Assembly: GCF_040183065.1 (NCBI RefSeq)
Contig: NC_091121.1
Coordinates: 62,094,287-62,158,286 of the forward strand
Length of the DNA stretch: 64,000 nt
Direction: 5' to 3'
Source: Periplaneta americana
Lineage: Eukaryota; Arthropoda; Insecta; Blattodea; Blattidae
Part shown: in pieces, positions 33,701 to 48,700 of the stretch
How the letters are laid out: every line of letters starts with the position of its first letter
How positions within the stretch are numbered: the stretch's first letter is position 1
Translations under genes and position numbers: made by a program
Notes under the pieces: generated by a model
Databases searched by the model: none
Told to the model about the DNA's origin: nothing
What the model saw: only the letters and a program-made list of their open reading frames with translations

Positions 33701-36700
33701 GTGATAAAATATACGTAGGCCTAAATGAGCAGTTAGACAGTCATGGTCAGTTGTTAGTCAAAAGAAAAATGTAGAAAGATAATAAGCTATACTTGTTCTC
33801 AGTTCTTGAAATGGCAAAACCAGAAGCAATAAGTTGTCGCTGTCAGTCAGGCTCTATTACCTCTTAGGCTAGGTATATCCTGAATGCAACAAGCCTGTTG
33901 TACACAAAACAGTTTGTTCCAAATAAAACAAAAATGTCTGCAATGAAAAGAAACAATTGCAAACTGTCTTACGATATCTAATAGTGTAGTCTCTGTAAAA
34001 ATGGCGGATGGAGAAGTGATTGCACTATTCTCGTATCATTGTTTGCATCTAGAGGAGAAAAAACCTATCCATAGTTGCTAGACTCATCAAATCAATAAGA
34101 GGAGAACATTATGCTGCTCTTAAAAGAACTGAGTGAGGACAAGCAAAAGTTTTTCATTTTCACAAGATTAAGTATAAACAGTATCAATTATTTATCAAGA
34201 CTAATAGACAAGATAAGAATATAGAATACGAACTAGAGGAAGAGTGTTTGTAGCACAGAAAGGCTGCTGATTATTTCCGTGCAAGTTTAATTCCATTTAT
34301 TCATTCCACAACTTCTCAATTAATTCCTTATTGCAGTGCTCCTTTAAAGTATAATTGTTAGGGACGTGATTTTGTGGTGATTATTTTTTTACCTCTATTT
34401 CGATGATTATTAAACCATAATTTCAGTGAATATTTCGTGGAAATATTAAAATCTGGGTTAATATTTCGTGAAAATATCAGTTAGGATGCAGCATAAAAAA
34501 TTAATATTATGTACAACAACATGTACAAATCCAGCTACTAATTTTGTTACAAATGTCCTGATACTTCCAATAATTTCATTCATTCATGGTTTAGGTCTTT
34601 CACTGCAAACCCAGCATTATCCAATCTTCTCTACTTTTTGCCTTTCTCTTAGTCTTCGCATTACTATCCATATATCTAATATTGTCTACCATCTAATATT
34701 TTCTTCTGCCCTGAACTTTTCTCCTATTCACCATTCCTTCCAGTGCATCCTTCAGTAGGCAGTTTCTTCTTAGCCAGTAACCCAGCCAATTCCTTTTTCT
34801 CTTTCTGATCAGTTTCAGCTTCATTCTTTCTTCACCTACTCTTCCTAGCAAACCTTTATTTCTTGTTCTGTCTATCAATTCCACACACTTCATTCTTCTC
34901 CATTTTCACATTCCAAATACTTCTAATCATTTCTCTTTACTTTGTCATAATGTCCATATTCCTGCCCCATACAGTGTCACACTTGATACAAGGCACTTCG
35001 CTCATCTCTTCCTTAGTTCATTTTCCAAAGGTCTGCAGAAGATGTTCATTTTTCTACTAAAAGCTTGCATCGCCATTGCTATCCTTCTTTTGACTTCTTG
35101 GCAGCAGTTAAATTAAATTACATAAATAAAAATGTTTCTTGAAGAGTAGGCCTACTTCCAATCATTTCTTAATATCAGTTTACACATATTTAGAAAAAGT
35201 ATTGAAAAGTACCCTGACCACTCCACAAACCGGGGCGAGTTCAATCTGAGTTCAAGCAGCAAATTTTACACCAGTTTACAGCACTTAACTATCCTGTTCT
35301 TGAATATAAAGGCTGAGAATAGTTTCAACATATGAACATGATAAATGAACTCATCGATCAGATAAAATATCTTTATATGTCCAAAATACGTTAGAGGATG
35401 GAGGAACGCTGCATCAGACCGAGGGAACTGGAGGAGCATTGTGAAGCAGGCTAAAGCTCACCCAGAGCTATAATGCCAGAAGAAGAAGAAGAAGAAGAAG
35501 AAGAAATGTCCAAAATCTTCTCTCACGATCAATGTTTACAACAGAAAACAATAAAACACTCAAAGGAATGCTGAAGCAAAACTGTTGTGATTCTTGTCTG
35601 ATATAAAGAGCTTGTAAATTAGAACTAGTATGCAAACTTTTCAGTCTCTGCAAAGACGTTGTAGGTTAGTTGTTTATAGCTGATGCAAAACTTTAGAACA
35701 CAACCGAATTCAATTTTGTATTTTATTTGAAAGGATTACCTTTCTTTTCGCGAGTATTTCATGGGAAAAGAAGTTTTTAAGTATTAATTTCGTTATTATG
35801 AGGTTATTTCGGTGAAATCATTTGACTTCGTGAGATGTGTTTTTTTTTTTTTGCAGATACAGATACAATTAAGTTTCCAAACATTTCCTGTATTTCGTTA
35901 ATACCAAAAAATCACACCCTAATAACTGTAGAATGCAGGTTTTGCCTGTAATAAAACTATCTGCATCAAACTCCATTCTTGCAGTCAAACAAATACCGGT
36001 AATGATATGAAAAAATATGCGTAAGTACTATAAATAAGGGAGAATCACATGCGTACTCTGACTGCACAGCTGGCTGAACTCACACATGTGCAGAGCATTG
36101 TGTTGCAAGTTACTGTATTACGAGATGAAATTGCAAGCAGTTCCATTGTTTTGTCTCAAACTGTTTGATACAATTTAAGACAAGTATCATGCTCTATGTT
36201 CGTTTGGCCTATAATAGCATGTATTAATACTGCAACTGTGGCAGTTTGTGATAAAAATGTTTCTATACATCTTGATCACACAACTTTTAACACTGTATCA
36301 CTTCGGAAATATAATGTATTTCTTTCATGTGTTAAAATTAGCACGTGAAATAAACACAGTATATATTCCGAAAAAAATGTTTCGTTTCCAGCTGGTTTGT
36401 CACATCTTGTGTGTGTCTAGCCTTAGTGCTACTGAGAGGCATGAGATTTCAAAGTTTGTTCAGCACCTTAACCCTTTTACTATATATTTAAATAAGAACA
36501 ATATGAAAGAACTAAGTAATCATTAATGGTAACAGTGATAATAATTTAACAACACACGAACTAATCACTGTTACACAAAGCAATTTACTACTCACGTGCT
36601 TTAGTAAGGTAAATTTTGCTGTTAGAAGACATGAAGAACCACAGGGAATTATTGCGTTATATATGCACCAACACTACTCACTACCCATCCAGCATGAACT

Positions 36701-39700
36701 TTCCTCTAACTGTCAGTTCAAAAACTAAAAACCAGTAAATGCTTCCCACCAAATATATTAGAACTTCAGCACATACCCTAATATCCTTTGGATGTTCTCC
36801 TTCTGCTATCCGGACCATCCACAAGAACTTATTTATATCATCTCCAGAATATCCAATTACCCCACCAAATATTACCAGCACATAGTCCACATCAAGAGAT
36901 ACCATTATTTTATATGCCTCACTCTCATTGGAAGACATGGCTTTGCCCACCTGGAAACAAAAATTCAACAGTACGTAATTATATAAATTTGTATCTTCAT
37001 ATATGAATCGCGAAAATGAAATACATTTCTTACCAGAGCAATATGACTGTTGTTCCACGTGTTGTTATCCACTAACGTTGTCCGGTTTGCCATGCCTGCT
37101 ATCTGATAGCCATAATCCCACCAGCTCATCACACGTGCATCATTGTCTGTATTTTGTGACAGCCAATAGTAAGCTTCCCGAAAATCATCCAGAATCTGTC
37201 GAGATCTAAAAGAAAAAATTAGATATAATTATAGTCTGGGTCTTCTTACTTTATACCGTAAGCACAGTCTAGTATATACAGTCGCGAAGCTCAATACGTA
37301 GTAAATATGCAAACATTAGGTAGTTGCTCACCACTAGGATCACTAATATCGCCTCATTACAGGCAATGCAAAATAGTTCCGTCACAGTCTATTGTTTCTA
37401 GCACCCTCAAAACTCAAGCTTCGTGACTGTATATAGTAGACTGTGCCGTAAGGGTGAAACCTAACCATACTATACATGCTAGTGAATTATAGTGATTTTC
37501 TAGGTGTCAGGTTGAATTTCCTTTTGCCAACTTTGTTTCGAATTTACTTACTTCTTAATACGTTTGTACAGCTATAAGCTGATTACGCAATGTCCACTGT
37601 AAATGAAATATGCTATTTTCCAGACCTGTGGATTGGTGAGAATTTCATGTAACGAATAGTTTTTCATTCTTTCCTGCAGTTTATGGTTGGAGTTATTACA
37701 TTGAAGTAGGATGTGTTCTATTGTTTCTTCTTCTGTTAAACATTTTTTACATAATGGTGACTCTTGATAATTTAAAATGGTTCAGATAAGCTTCTGTAAT
37801 AAGGTGTCCAATTTCGGTACTGACAAATACTACAACTGTTAGTTACTTTCTGTTATGTTGACAGCATTGTTTGCCTTTGAAGAAGCTGTGTCAATGTTCA
37901 CGAAATGAAAGTTACTAGCAAATGTTATAAATTTTTAGATTAGGACTCATGAATTGTAAACTGTTTAGTCAAACCAATGTATTTTATGTTGCCAGACAAA
38001 ATATGGTGTATATTTTAATATTAGATCAATTAATTATTGTTTAGTCAACTGTCTGGAGACAGATTTGAACCTCATAAGTAACACCAATAAGGCATCACTC
38101 ATGAAGCAACTAAGCCAGGAGATAACATGTTAAGTTGACTAGTTCCTTTCTCCCTCTATTGCATACATCATTTACATTACACTAATCAGACTTCAGATGC
38201 ATACAAACAATTCGCAGGTGCTCGTGTAAAGGGGGTTAAGTATGATTTCGCTAAACAGGGATAAGTATAGATTTCAACTCTCCACAATTAATTTTTTCTT
38301 GGGTTAAAGGGGTTAAATCATTCTTCCATCCATGATGCAGTTATAGTTCTCCGTATTTTGTGACAAAGAGGTTTTGTTCAGTACCAAAGGAGAGAAGTTT
38401 ACATACCTTACAATCTGACTTAACCCCCTTTACATGAGCACCCGCGAATTGTTCTTTCTTTGACACATATCAACAAATGAGATATAGGCCTACTGCCTGA
38501 TAATAGATGTACGTATCAGCCAGAACCTCAATCAGAGGTAATTAATCATAAATAAATAATCAGTATTATTACTTCAAGTAGCGCTGTGATTTTATCTACT
38601 TTGGCAACAATGAAAAGTTGGCCATATTTGCTTGTTAGGAAATAATCTTACTTGAACCTCGCTATATATGAGAGAGGGGGGGGGGGGGGAGAAAGCAAGG
38701 AATAGAGAGCAGGGTCAGAGAGATGGATACAAGCAAGAGCATTCACAACACACACAGGGCTAGACGGATATCCATACATAAATTCTTACCCATCATGACT
38801 ATATGAAGCCAGAACAATACTTGGGCTGGAATATGCATTGCTTGTTACCCATGTGCAATGTACAGCAAACATCATTAGCATCATCAGAACAGCAACAATT
38901 ACAATACTTCGAATGTTCACTCCTAAGCCATCTGATTCCTTTTGTTGTTCATGTTTCATTTTGCGTAGCTTTCCAGCCTGAAAGTCACAATCATAATATA
39001 CATTTCATTTTACACACTAATATTCAGCAATTAAAAAACAAGAATTTTTCATAATCAAATGATTTTGTTTATAATTCTACTGTAGGAGAAAATGATTGAC
39101 AGAAAACAAAATCACGAGACATAATTTACGGTAATGCAATGAGAACCAGATGACTGAATGAAATAAAAGAAACAAATCCATTAATATACTATATGCTTCA
39201 CGGTCAAAAGCAATCAATCATTTTGTATTTATTAAAGGTATTATACAAATGGCAAGACAATTATCAGCACAAAAAGCTTAATTTCCTTTGCACACTTCAA
39301 TTTACTATCAGTTTTACTAAATAGCTATTTTAATGGGAATTTAACTGTTTTCAGACTAAGACTAATACCACTATCACTCCTGTTATTGCTTTATTATCAC
39401 TGTAATAGGTTATAAGTGAAATGAAACAAGCACGCTTTCAATGACTCATTCATCTCATTACTTCAGTATACAAACTGGTAATTGTTTGGTACTACCAAAT
39501 AGATAAAGGTGTCAAAAACAAAGATATTAAGAGACTTTTTGATGAGAAACTTAAATCTATTAACTGTACGTTAGAGACACCATTTAAAATACTAACTTTA
39601 AATTTCATGGAAATTTTACAGGAATATCAGGAGACAACACAAATACACATTTTGTCTAAAAGAATTTAAACAACTTTTGCCATTGCAATGATGTAGTTAT

Positions 39701-42700
39701 CTTCTACAGTGTACAGAATACTATTCAAAATGGTGTTACTGATCTGTAACTATACAGAATGTTTGAATTCTATTTTACTGCTAATGTTTATAAAAGTTGT
39801 TGTTGTTGTCTAATGGTAGACTACTGGATTCTAGGCCATCAGTCTTCCGGATTCCCAATATAGCTTGGGAAAATTTCCTGGAGGCTGTAGAGGGATAAGT
39901 TTTGTGCGGTTTGTGTGTTTATAAAAATTTTATTTATGTATTAATTTTCATTATGCTGTATCTGAAGAAGTTTAATACTAATATGATTTTTCTTCTGTCT
40001 TACTCAGGAAAAATAACTTATTTCATTGCTATGCTATACAATATTTCAGTGGTAACAGTTAAGAAATAAAACTGTTACTAAAAGAAATATACTAGGCCTG
40101 TCTAAAAAGTATCCGACCTTTAGCCAGAAAAAATATTTCAAATACCTGACAGGGTTGGGACCCTAATCCCCTTCAAATTAGGCCCCTTGTGCTTGCACAC
40201 ACTTAGCCCACCGATCCTTCCACTGCCGGAAACACCTCTGGAAGTCTTCTTTTGGAATGGTGTTCAGCTCCGTCGTCGTGTTCCGCATTATCTCTTCTCT
40301 ACTCTCAAAATGGGATCCTTTCAGTGGTGTCTTCAATTTTGGAAACAACCAGAAGTCGCAAGGAGCCAGGTCTGGAGAGTAGGGAGGTTGGCGAACGGCT
40401 GTAATTCCATGTTTGGCCAAGAAAGTGTGGATCAATTGGGATGAATGTGTGGGGGCGTTGTCGTGATGCAAGTGCCAGTTGTTCGCCATCCACATGTCTG
40501 GTCTTTTGCGCCGAACTGCATCACGGAGTCGCCGGAGAACATCGTGATAGTACTCCTTTGTCACCGTTTGTCCTTCCGGTGCGTATTCGTGATGCACAAT
40601 TCCACGGACATCAAAGAAAACAGTCAGCATCACCTTCATTTTGCTTTGCACCTGCCGCGCTTTCTTCGGCCTTGGAGACTCGGGATGCTTCCATTGCGAC
40701 GACTGTCTTTTTGTTTCTGGGTCGTACCCGTACACCCATGACTCATCTCCAGTTATCACGGTGTTCAGAAACCCAGGATCAGTGTTGGCGGTGTCCAGAA
40801 GGTCCTGTGCAACATCACGACGGAGGTCTTTTTGTTCCGGGGACAACAACTTGGGCACGAATTTCGCAGCCACTCGGTTCATGTTAAAATCATCATGCAG
40901 AATTGCATGTACAGAATCTTTACTCACTCCAACCTCTTCGGCAATCTGCCATCACCAAATTTCGCACCTCTCAACAACAGCTGCACTCCGAGCAGTTTGG
41001 GGCCTGCCACAATGCTGCTCACTCTCCGCTGATGTGCGGCCATCTTTGAATCGGTTGAACCACTCCTTAATTTGTGTTACACCCATCGCATCTTTCCCAA
41101 ACACCTGCTGAATCTTACGAATTGTTTGACTTTGAGAATCACCAAGCTTTTGACAAAATTTGATGCAGTATCTTTGCTCAATTCGTTCAGTCATCTTGCG
41201 AGAAAACTAAATCCGACAAACACTTAGAACAGCACCTTACTTGGCGACCACCAGCCAGTGACTGGCACAAGCGAATGCGGTGAAAAAATTCAAGCATGCG
41301 CATTATGGTTCCTCCTTCCACCATGCACAGTGGCGCCGCCTTAGAATCACTACTTTGCGCGGGAAAATTTAAGGTCGGATACATTTTAGACAGGCCTTGT
41401 ATAGCTCTCAGATGTATGAAATTTCGATTGAATGGAAACAGGAAGTTTTAATAACTCATAAATAGGAAATTATCAGGAAAATAGGTACATAACAAATTCA
41501 GAAAAAAGATACTTACCCATGTTCCCCATACATGTAACATTAAATATTCATGTGTTATGTTTTATATTCAACCTTTTTCAATTACACTTCAAAATTGCCC
41601 ACCTTATCATACATGTTGCGACTGTTTCTTTCTCCACTTCCTTCATCCTCACTGTCACTGTCTGTGGCCTGTGGATTCTCTTCTTCCTTTAAGTACAGTT
41701 CCAATAATCGCGAGAATGCAACTCCACTCAGCACACATACCACTGGCGTCAATGTCAACATCAAACGCACCATCACACCCGCAAAATATACAGCACTCAA
41801 TGCATACAGCACCACTGTGAAAACAAGCTTACTTTAAGGTACGTCCCTTGCAATCTACATCTGTGTTCGAATAGTTTGTACACACATCAAAATATATTAA
41901 TTTGTATTGTCATCACTTTCTGTTTTCAGATTTTACAGACAAGAGAAAAAAAAGTTTTATTTAACAAATTCTGCAGAAAAGAGCTACAGTACTGCTCAGA
42001 CTGGAACCTCGGCATTAGTCACAAGAACTTATCAAAGATTTGGGTTATCATACACTAAACGAATTTTGTTTAATGTGAGAGGAAGCAATGGTAGCTTATT
42101 AAAGAGGGATTCAGATTGACTCTAAAAATGCAAAATTATATTCCAACAGCCAAAATGGAAAGATTGTAGTTGTTAATTAAAGTCAAAGGTTGAAATGATA
42201 AAGAAAGACAATAAACAGGCTAACAGTGGTCGCAAAATCTAAGGAATTCAGAGTCGTATTTGAGAGCACAACTATAGTTTATTAAGTTATGCATCAATAG
42301 GACAAAATTTCGCAATGGCGCAAATGGTGGAAAATTGAAAATTGATGACTAACACAGGAGTAAATCAAAAGCACTTTTCACTTAGATAATTATGCAATGG
42401 CTGTGGAATACAATATAGGCATCAATGGAAAAGAAAACTTGGCAGACCTCTGCCAGCGACGACATTAATTTTAAGACAGAAAGAAAGCATTCCATTTAAG
42501 TCTAAATTTATGTAGGGAAATAAAAACGATACACTTTAGTGAGAAATACTCTCAGTACTGGTATTTTTGTCTTAAAAGTATGTTATCACTTTTCAGATCT
42601 ATTTTTATTTTAAGCAACATTAAATGATAGTATATTGTAATATAAGTGTTGAAAGGCACTCAATAAGCATCCGAGTGTGATTGGTTGCAACTATGTTTAC

Positions 42701-45700
42701 CGAGAATCGCAATGAGCCTCTCAAGACGTATGTTACATACTATTTTTTATACAACCATATCGTAATGTAAGTAGCTTTTTATTTATTATAATTTATTTTA
42801 ATTTGGAAAGTTAAGAATAACGAGAACTAGAAATATCTAATCGATTAGTAGTTGTTCATATGTTTGTAGTATGTGTTAGTGCATTGTTAGTTATTGTTGA
42901 TCTTATTAAAACATTTAGAAGGTCGATGATATGAAGATTAACTGAAAATTATAATGGAATTTGACGAAATTGATGATTTTGGAGGAATTCCATCCGAGGT
43001 GGTTGAAGCAATGACTTGTATAAGGAATGATTTGCTGCCTGAGAAATATAAAAAACGTTACGAACGAGAACGTGATTTATTCACAGCTTGGTGCAAAAAA
43101 AAAAAAAAAAGAGAGAGAGAAATTATTGAGAATGTGATATTGCCGTATTTTCTGGAGAAATCGAAGGTAATAAAATCTTCAACATTATGGTCTAGTATTT
43201 ATTCCATGTTAAAGTCTTCGTTATATCTGAGTCATAGTGTTGATATATCAAAGTTTGGAAGTTCGATTGCCTTCTTGAAAATAAAATCAGTTGGATATGC
43301 AGCAAAAAAATCGAGCGTTTTCACAAGAGAGGAGGTAAGTAAATTGTTGGTGGTAGCTCCTGATGCAGAATATTTAGCTATAAAGGTTGGTGTAATAATG
43401 GGCATGGCTGGCTTTTGTAGCAGAGATGAACTTATCAAGATGGAACTCGACGATATAGAAGATAAAGAAAGTAGTGTCGCAAAGTTACTTTGCAGCACTA
43501 ATCTTCAATTGTTTTATTCCAGTGCTGCTAGATATTGCTACTTTCAGTTCTACAATTAGGTATGTATTAGTTACATTATGATATGGTTGCATAAAAGATG
43601 TATTTACTTTTATATAATGTATAATTTCTTCTATACAGAGAACATCAAGTACAGCATCTTCTCTGAACTGTATTTAATAATATATATTCAGAGGACCAGA
43701 AAGATCATGAAGATTCGTGACACATTTATACATCCACTTATGCCTCCAGTCAAATCATTCAGATAAACTTTATTTTAAAATTCCTTCTATACAATTCAGT
43801 CACATCCTTAAACTTACCAAATACTCGTTCATCTGTGATGCTCTTTATACAGTACCATAGGCCCACTGGGAATGTAGTGACTAGAATATGAAGATCAAAG
43901 AAAAAGGAGAACCAAGTTGTAGGCTGGTGCTCCGATACAGATGCAATGATTGGTATATGGATTTTAGCATAGCCAGTGTCCCATAAAGAGTAGAACCTGT
44001 AATATAAGCATATTCAACTTTCAATTCAAGACATGTGTAACATTTATAAACAAAAAATATCTATATTGATGATGGTGTTGGTGGAGATGATAGTGGCTAT
44101 GATGATGGTTGTGGCGGTGCTGTCAGTTACTATGGTGGTGACAGTGATGACGATGATGAGGACGATGACAACAACCCTCAGAGATGTGCCAGTCAGCCCT
44201 GAAGAATATATCTCCAAGTGACAGATACAGGAACACATGCTGTTAGACAATCAGGCAGTAACAAAATGTGATCCCAATAGAGCAGTTCTAACAACATCTA
44301 CCCATAAATTGTAAGTGACAATACATTTAGACTAGGTTCTAAATAAGGAAGAAATTACCCATTGAAAGTAGAGACAAAAAACAAATGAAGTCAGAGAAAA
44401 ATGTTGCTGCTTACATTATAGATCAAGGTTCAGAGGAGCTATTCTGTTGGAATTTCAACACCTCAAAAATTTTACAAATTTGCAGTGTGTATAGTAGTCG
44501 AAGGTGAATTTCATCCATTTTCATTCTACCACTCCATCCTCTAAATATTATTCCCTTATTAAATGCGAATTCCTCTCGTAATTTAAAGGCTCCTTAAATA
44601 AAGGATTATCTTAATATCTAACATAACTCATTGAAATAGATCTCGATATAAATTTATAAATACATGATGTATAAAAACTAATTATTTCCTTTTAGAAAAT
44701 AAGTTTCATGTTTCTTTTTTAATATTTGATATGTAAATACCTATATGTATGACTTTATATGTCATCATTAACAAATTGTTAAAACGAATAATGCCAATTC
44801 TTACCTTCAAGTCTAAATATAAATTTGATATGTTCTTTGCAGATTTCGAAAACAAGAGAGAGCCTTGTATTATTTCTGGAGGGGTACAGTTGTATAAGAA
44901 TTATTTTGTTGTTTTTATGAAATTCAATTATATTTTAAATTACCTGCCACTCCATGGGGCTATGATTCCTGCATACGTGAGACCAACAACAGTAAGAAAT
45001 ACCAACACTGGAGCTAACAGGGCTGAGACCATGAAGAAGTATTTGAACTCTGCTTTTGAGAGCACAGACTGGAGGTACTTCAACACACCCATTGCAATGA
45101 GAAGTGCAAACACGCCTGTTACAAGAAATAAAATATTGACAAATTTGAAACTGCAGTATACAAGTTATAAGGAGTGAGAGAGGATAATGAACTGCAGGGA
45201 GTAAATGCACATGCTGTGGGATCAGATTACAATATTAAAACATATCGAACATTTTTTTCCAAATTCTTGCTGTAATTAAAGAGCATTAATGAAAAAAAAT
45301 ACTCAGGTTCAGAAGAGGAAACTGAATACACTTATTTATCTCTTGTATGTTTTTGTCAGAAGTGGAAAGATCACAGGCTGAATAGGTAACTATTCTAATA
45401 TCTATGGCAAGTGCTGTTATAAATATTTTAATATACAAAAATTCTATCCAGTCTTCATTGTTACTTTTTCATTATATAAAGTAGAGAAAGTCCTGTCATA
45501 CTGTGGAATATGAATTTCGATATTTCAACACAAATATAACATTTTCAGCATCTTTAATAAAACCAAAGCAAGAATTATTTCCATATATCTCTTTCCCTAC
45601 GTGTAGCACTTCTCAACTATTGAATTATATGAGAAATAATTACACGAAATGTAAGGGCTTTAACTTTTCTAAGTTTTCTGACACAAGAAACCCAAATATG

Positions 45701-48700
45701 TAATGAGTTTTCCAAAATAACTAATTTCTTTATAATTTTCTTTGATCAAAACAGTACCGAAAAAATAAGACTTTCTTTTACGGTTCAGTCAGTAATAGAT
45801 TCAAGAGAGTGCTTTTGGCATAACACACCACCAGGAACCAAAATTATTCAGGCACAGAATTCCCTACTGTATGTGTCGACTTTTCGATTGCAACTGTTAC
45901 TTGAGGCTTTTGTTAAACTGTGAAGTGGCTATATGAAAAAGAATGGAGTAAACTTCTTTAAACTGCGGCTGTTACCAAAATGTTTTATAAATTTAGAAGT
46001 GGCTGTGAATATCAAAACAGAATGGTATCTGTAAGAAGGTGATTGTGGACATTCATTTAGGGAATGTAGAGAATATAACATAGGTATTGATTAAAATAAT
46101 AATGATAAAGAGTTAAGTTCTTAAGTTACTTGCTTCACTATCCTAAACTATAATGGAATTAAAACAATAGACTATTCATGGCCACATCCCTTCCACTCTC
46201 TTTATGGCCAATAAGATGCTGCTGTTCTCTCTTCTATAGATTGTATTATCTTCAAATGTCACAAGTCGGTTGCTTTAATTCCATTCCTTATATCATTCAT
46301 GACACATAACAGGGTAATTTTACACATCACAAAAAGCACACCATGTTTTTCAGACTACTTCCAGTAACAGAGACGAAATGAACATCTATAAGGCAATGCT
46401 ATAATAACTTCAACAACTGAAGACGAAATGAACATCTCTCAAGTTATTCTGTATCTATTTGTTCCATACTAAAGAAGAAATAAACATTTAATAGATTATT
46501 CCCTCTACATTATTTGTTCTAAGCCAATTTTCACTGCTAAATAAAAAATGAAAATATAAGAGATTATTTTCTGTATATTATGTGTATCTATCTCCTTAAT
46601 GTATCCAGCTGTTTGCTGACAACATATTGTCCCTCCTCTGGCAAACTAGCGGAAGTGACAAATAAGCGACCCTGCACTTAAGGTCTATATTGTACTATTT
46701 AATAGTATAATATAGACCTTAAGTACAGGGTCGCTAATTTTTCACTTTTGCTAGTTTGCCAGAGGAGGGACGATATATTATGTTTACGAAATTAACTGCA
46801 GATATTGAAGATGAAATGGACATCTGAGGTTATTCTCTATATATTATTTCTTACAAACTAACTACAGCAATTAGAAACGAAATGAACATCTCTGAGGCTA
46901 TTCTATAAACATAATGTAACTAAAATATTTGTACAAAATTGGGGTGAGTTCTTTACATCTCAACAAGAGAGTTGTCATAACTTAAAGATTACATTCAATG
47001 ACAAAAATACAGAGGTCATGGTGACATCACAGATTTACAGCGCCTTCACTTTCTCTTTAAAGGCTGTTCTGAAGGGACCTCTGAGAGTGACAATGACTGA
47101 CTGTCCACGGACCTTGCTTCAAACTGACGCAATACATTTACAATGGCACAATGCCAATGTAATAATTTTTCAATTAAATTTTTTATATATTCACAATTCA
47201 CAACACTGCTCAAAGTGTCTCCCACCTGCTTTAACAGATGCAGGGACACATCGATTGTGGACTTTTGCACCCTTTTCAAAGACCCCAGTATTGTTGTGAA
47301 TGGTTTCTAAGATGTAGTGTGAAGTGGTTGAAATTATATTATGGCAGCTGATAGGACTTTCCAAAGACATCTGTTTGTAACTTATTATTTATTTCTTGCT
47401 TCACTTTCTGGTCTCAAATACGATTTTTAGTTTTGTTTTTAAGAAGATATTCTTTGATTTCCAAATGTTATGTAATTAGGCAAAGGTAGCATTTGCTCTC
47501 GACAGTTTATAATTTGCACCCCTCTAATACATTATCAGCACATAGAGAGTTGTCTTACTGATAACATCAGAATAAGTCAACAAGTTGTTTGACTGTACCT
47601 CGAAATGTAAGCATTCAATATAATCTTTCGATTGTAACTCACAAATTTATATATGTTTAAATGACCTTTCCTTATTGTTTAGTTGGAGAACTCACTTCTG
47701 AAATTTGTGCAAGTATTTTAGTTACAACCTGTATATATCTTGTTCCAAACTAACACCAGCAACTAAAAACAAAATGAATATGTCTAAGGCTATTATCTAC
47801 ATATTATTTGTTGCAATCTACTTTCTGCAACTGAAGACGAAACAAACTCCTCAGACACATGCATGCACGCGGACAAAATTTGTGCCAAAGTAACTCCAGT
47901 AACTACAGACGAAATGAACAATTCTATGGTATTTTCAAAGATGATTACATATCCAATCACTCTGTTAAAAATTAGTTACATTATCTAATAAAGAAAAATA
48001 CAGAAATAAATTGTTCATACTAGACATTCACTGTAAAAATCTAAAATATAGTGTAGTTGCAAACTAAAAAATGCTACACTATGTTCAAATACAACATATG
48101 AATAGAAAAACAATTTTAGTAATTGTAAAAGTTAATTGCAAGAGTTCCTGTTGGAAGAAGAGAAGGGATTACTGAAATCATTATAAAATTTTCTGTATTA
48201 CCTGATGCTGCCATATGTTCACTTGTGCGGATGGGTTGAAAGCCAACAAATGGAATCTGCATACTGAGAAGAAGCCCTAATATATAAAATGTAGTGTAAC
48301 TGGTGAACAAGCGATTTGAGTAGCGTCCCATCACCAGCAAAGTGAAAACATGAAGTGGTATGAGATTGATGATGAATACATATCCACCCCATGCTGACAC
48401 CTGAAAGCACATACGAGACATAATCAATTAATTGCAACTTTCTTGGAAACAAACAAAATGTCCAATAATACATCGAATCTAACCGCCAGTGGTGGCTCAG
48501 TGCTAGCATGCAGGACTTATAAACAAGGGAGGCCTGGGTTCAATTCCTGGTCGATCAACCCTAAATTTATAACTTGTATCTGGGCAAGACCATACTTCAG
48601 GCTACACAGGGGTTTTCTCTGGGTATTCCGGTACACTTGTAACATCCCAACAATTCTCCAACATCATCATCATTATTCATCAGGAGTGCAATGTAGGCTC

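Noticed and set aside
40441..41111. Long plus-strand frames (148 and 156 codons) over the mariner copy
   Set aside because: Shadows of the minus-strand mariner transposase, whose DDD motifs are clear.
44033..44250. Met/Val-rich frames
   Set aside because: Products of the degenerate GATGGT microsatellite.
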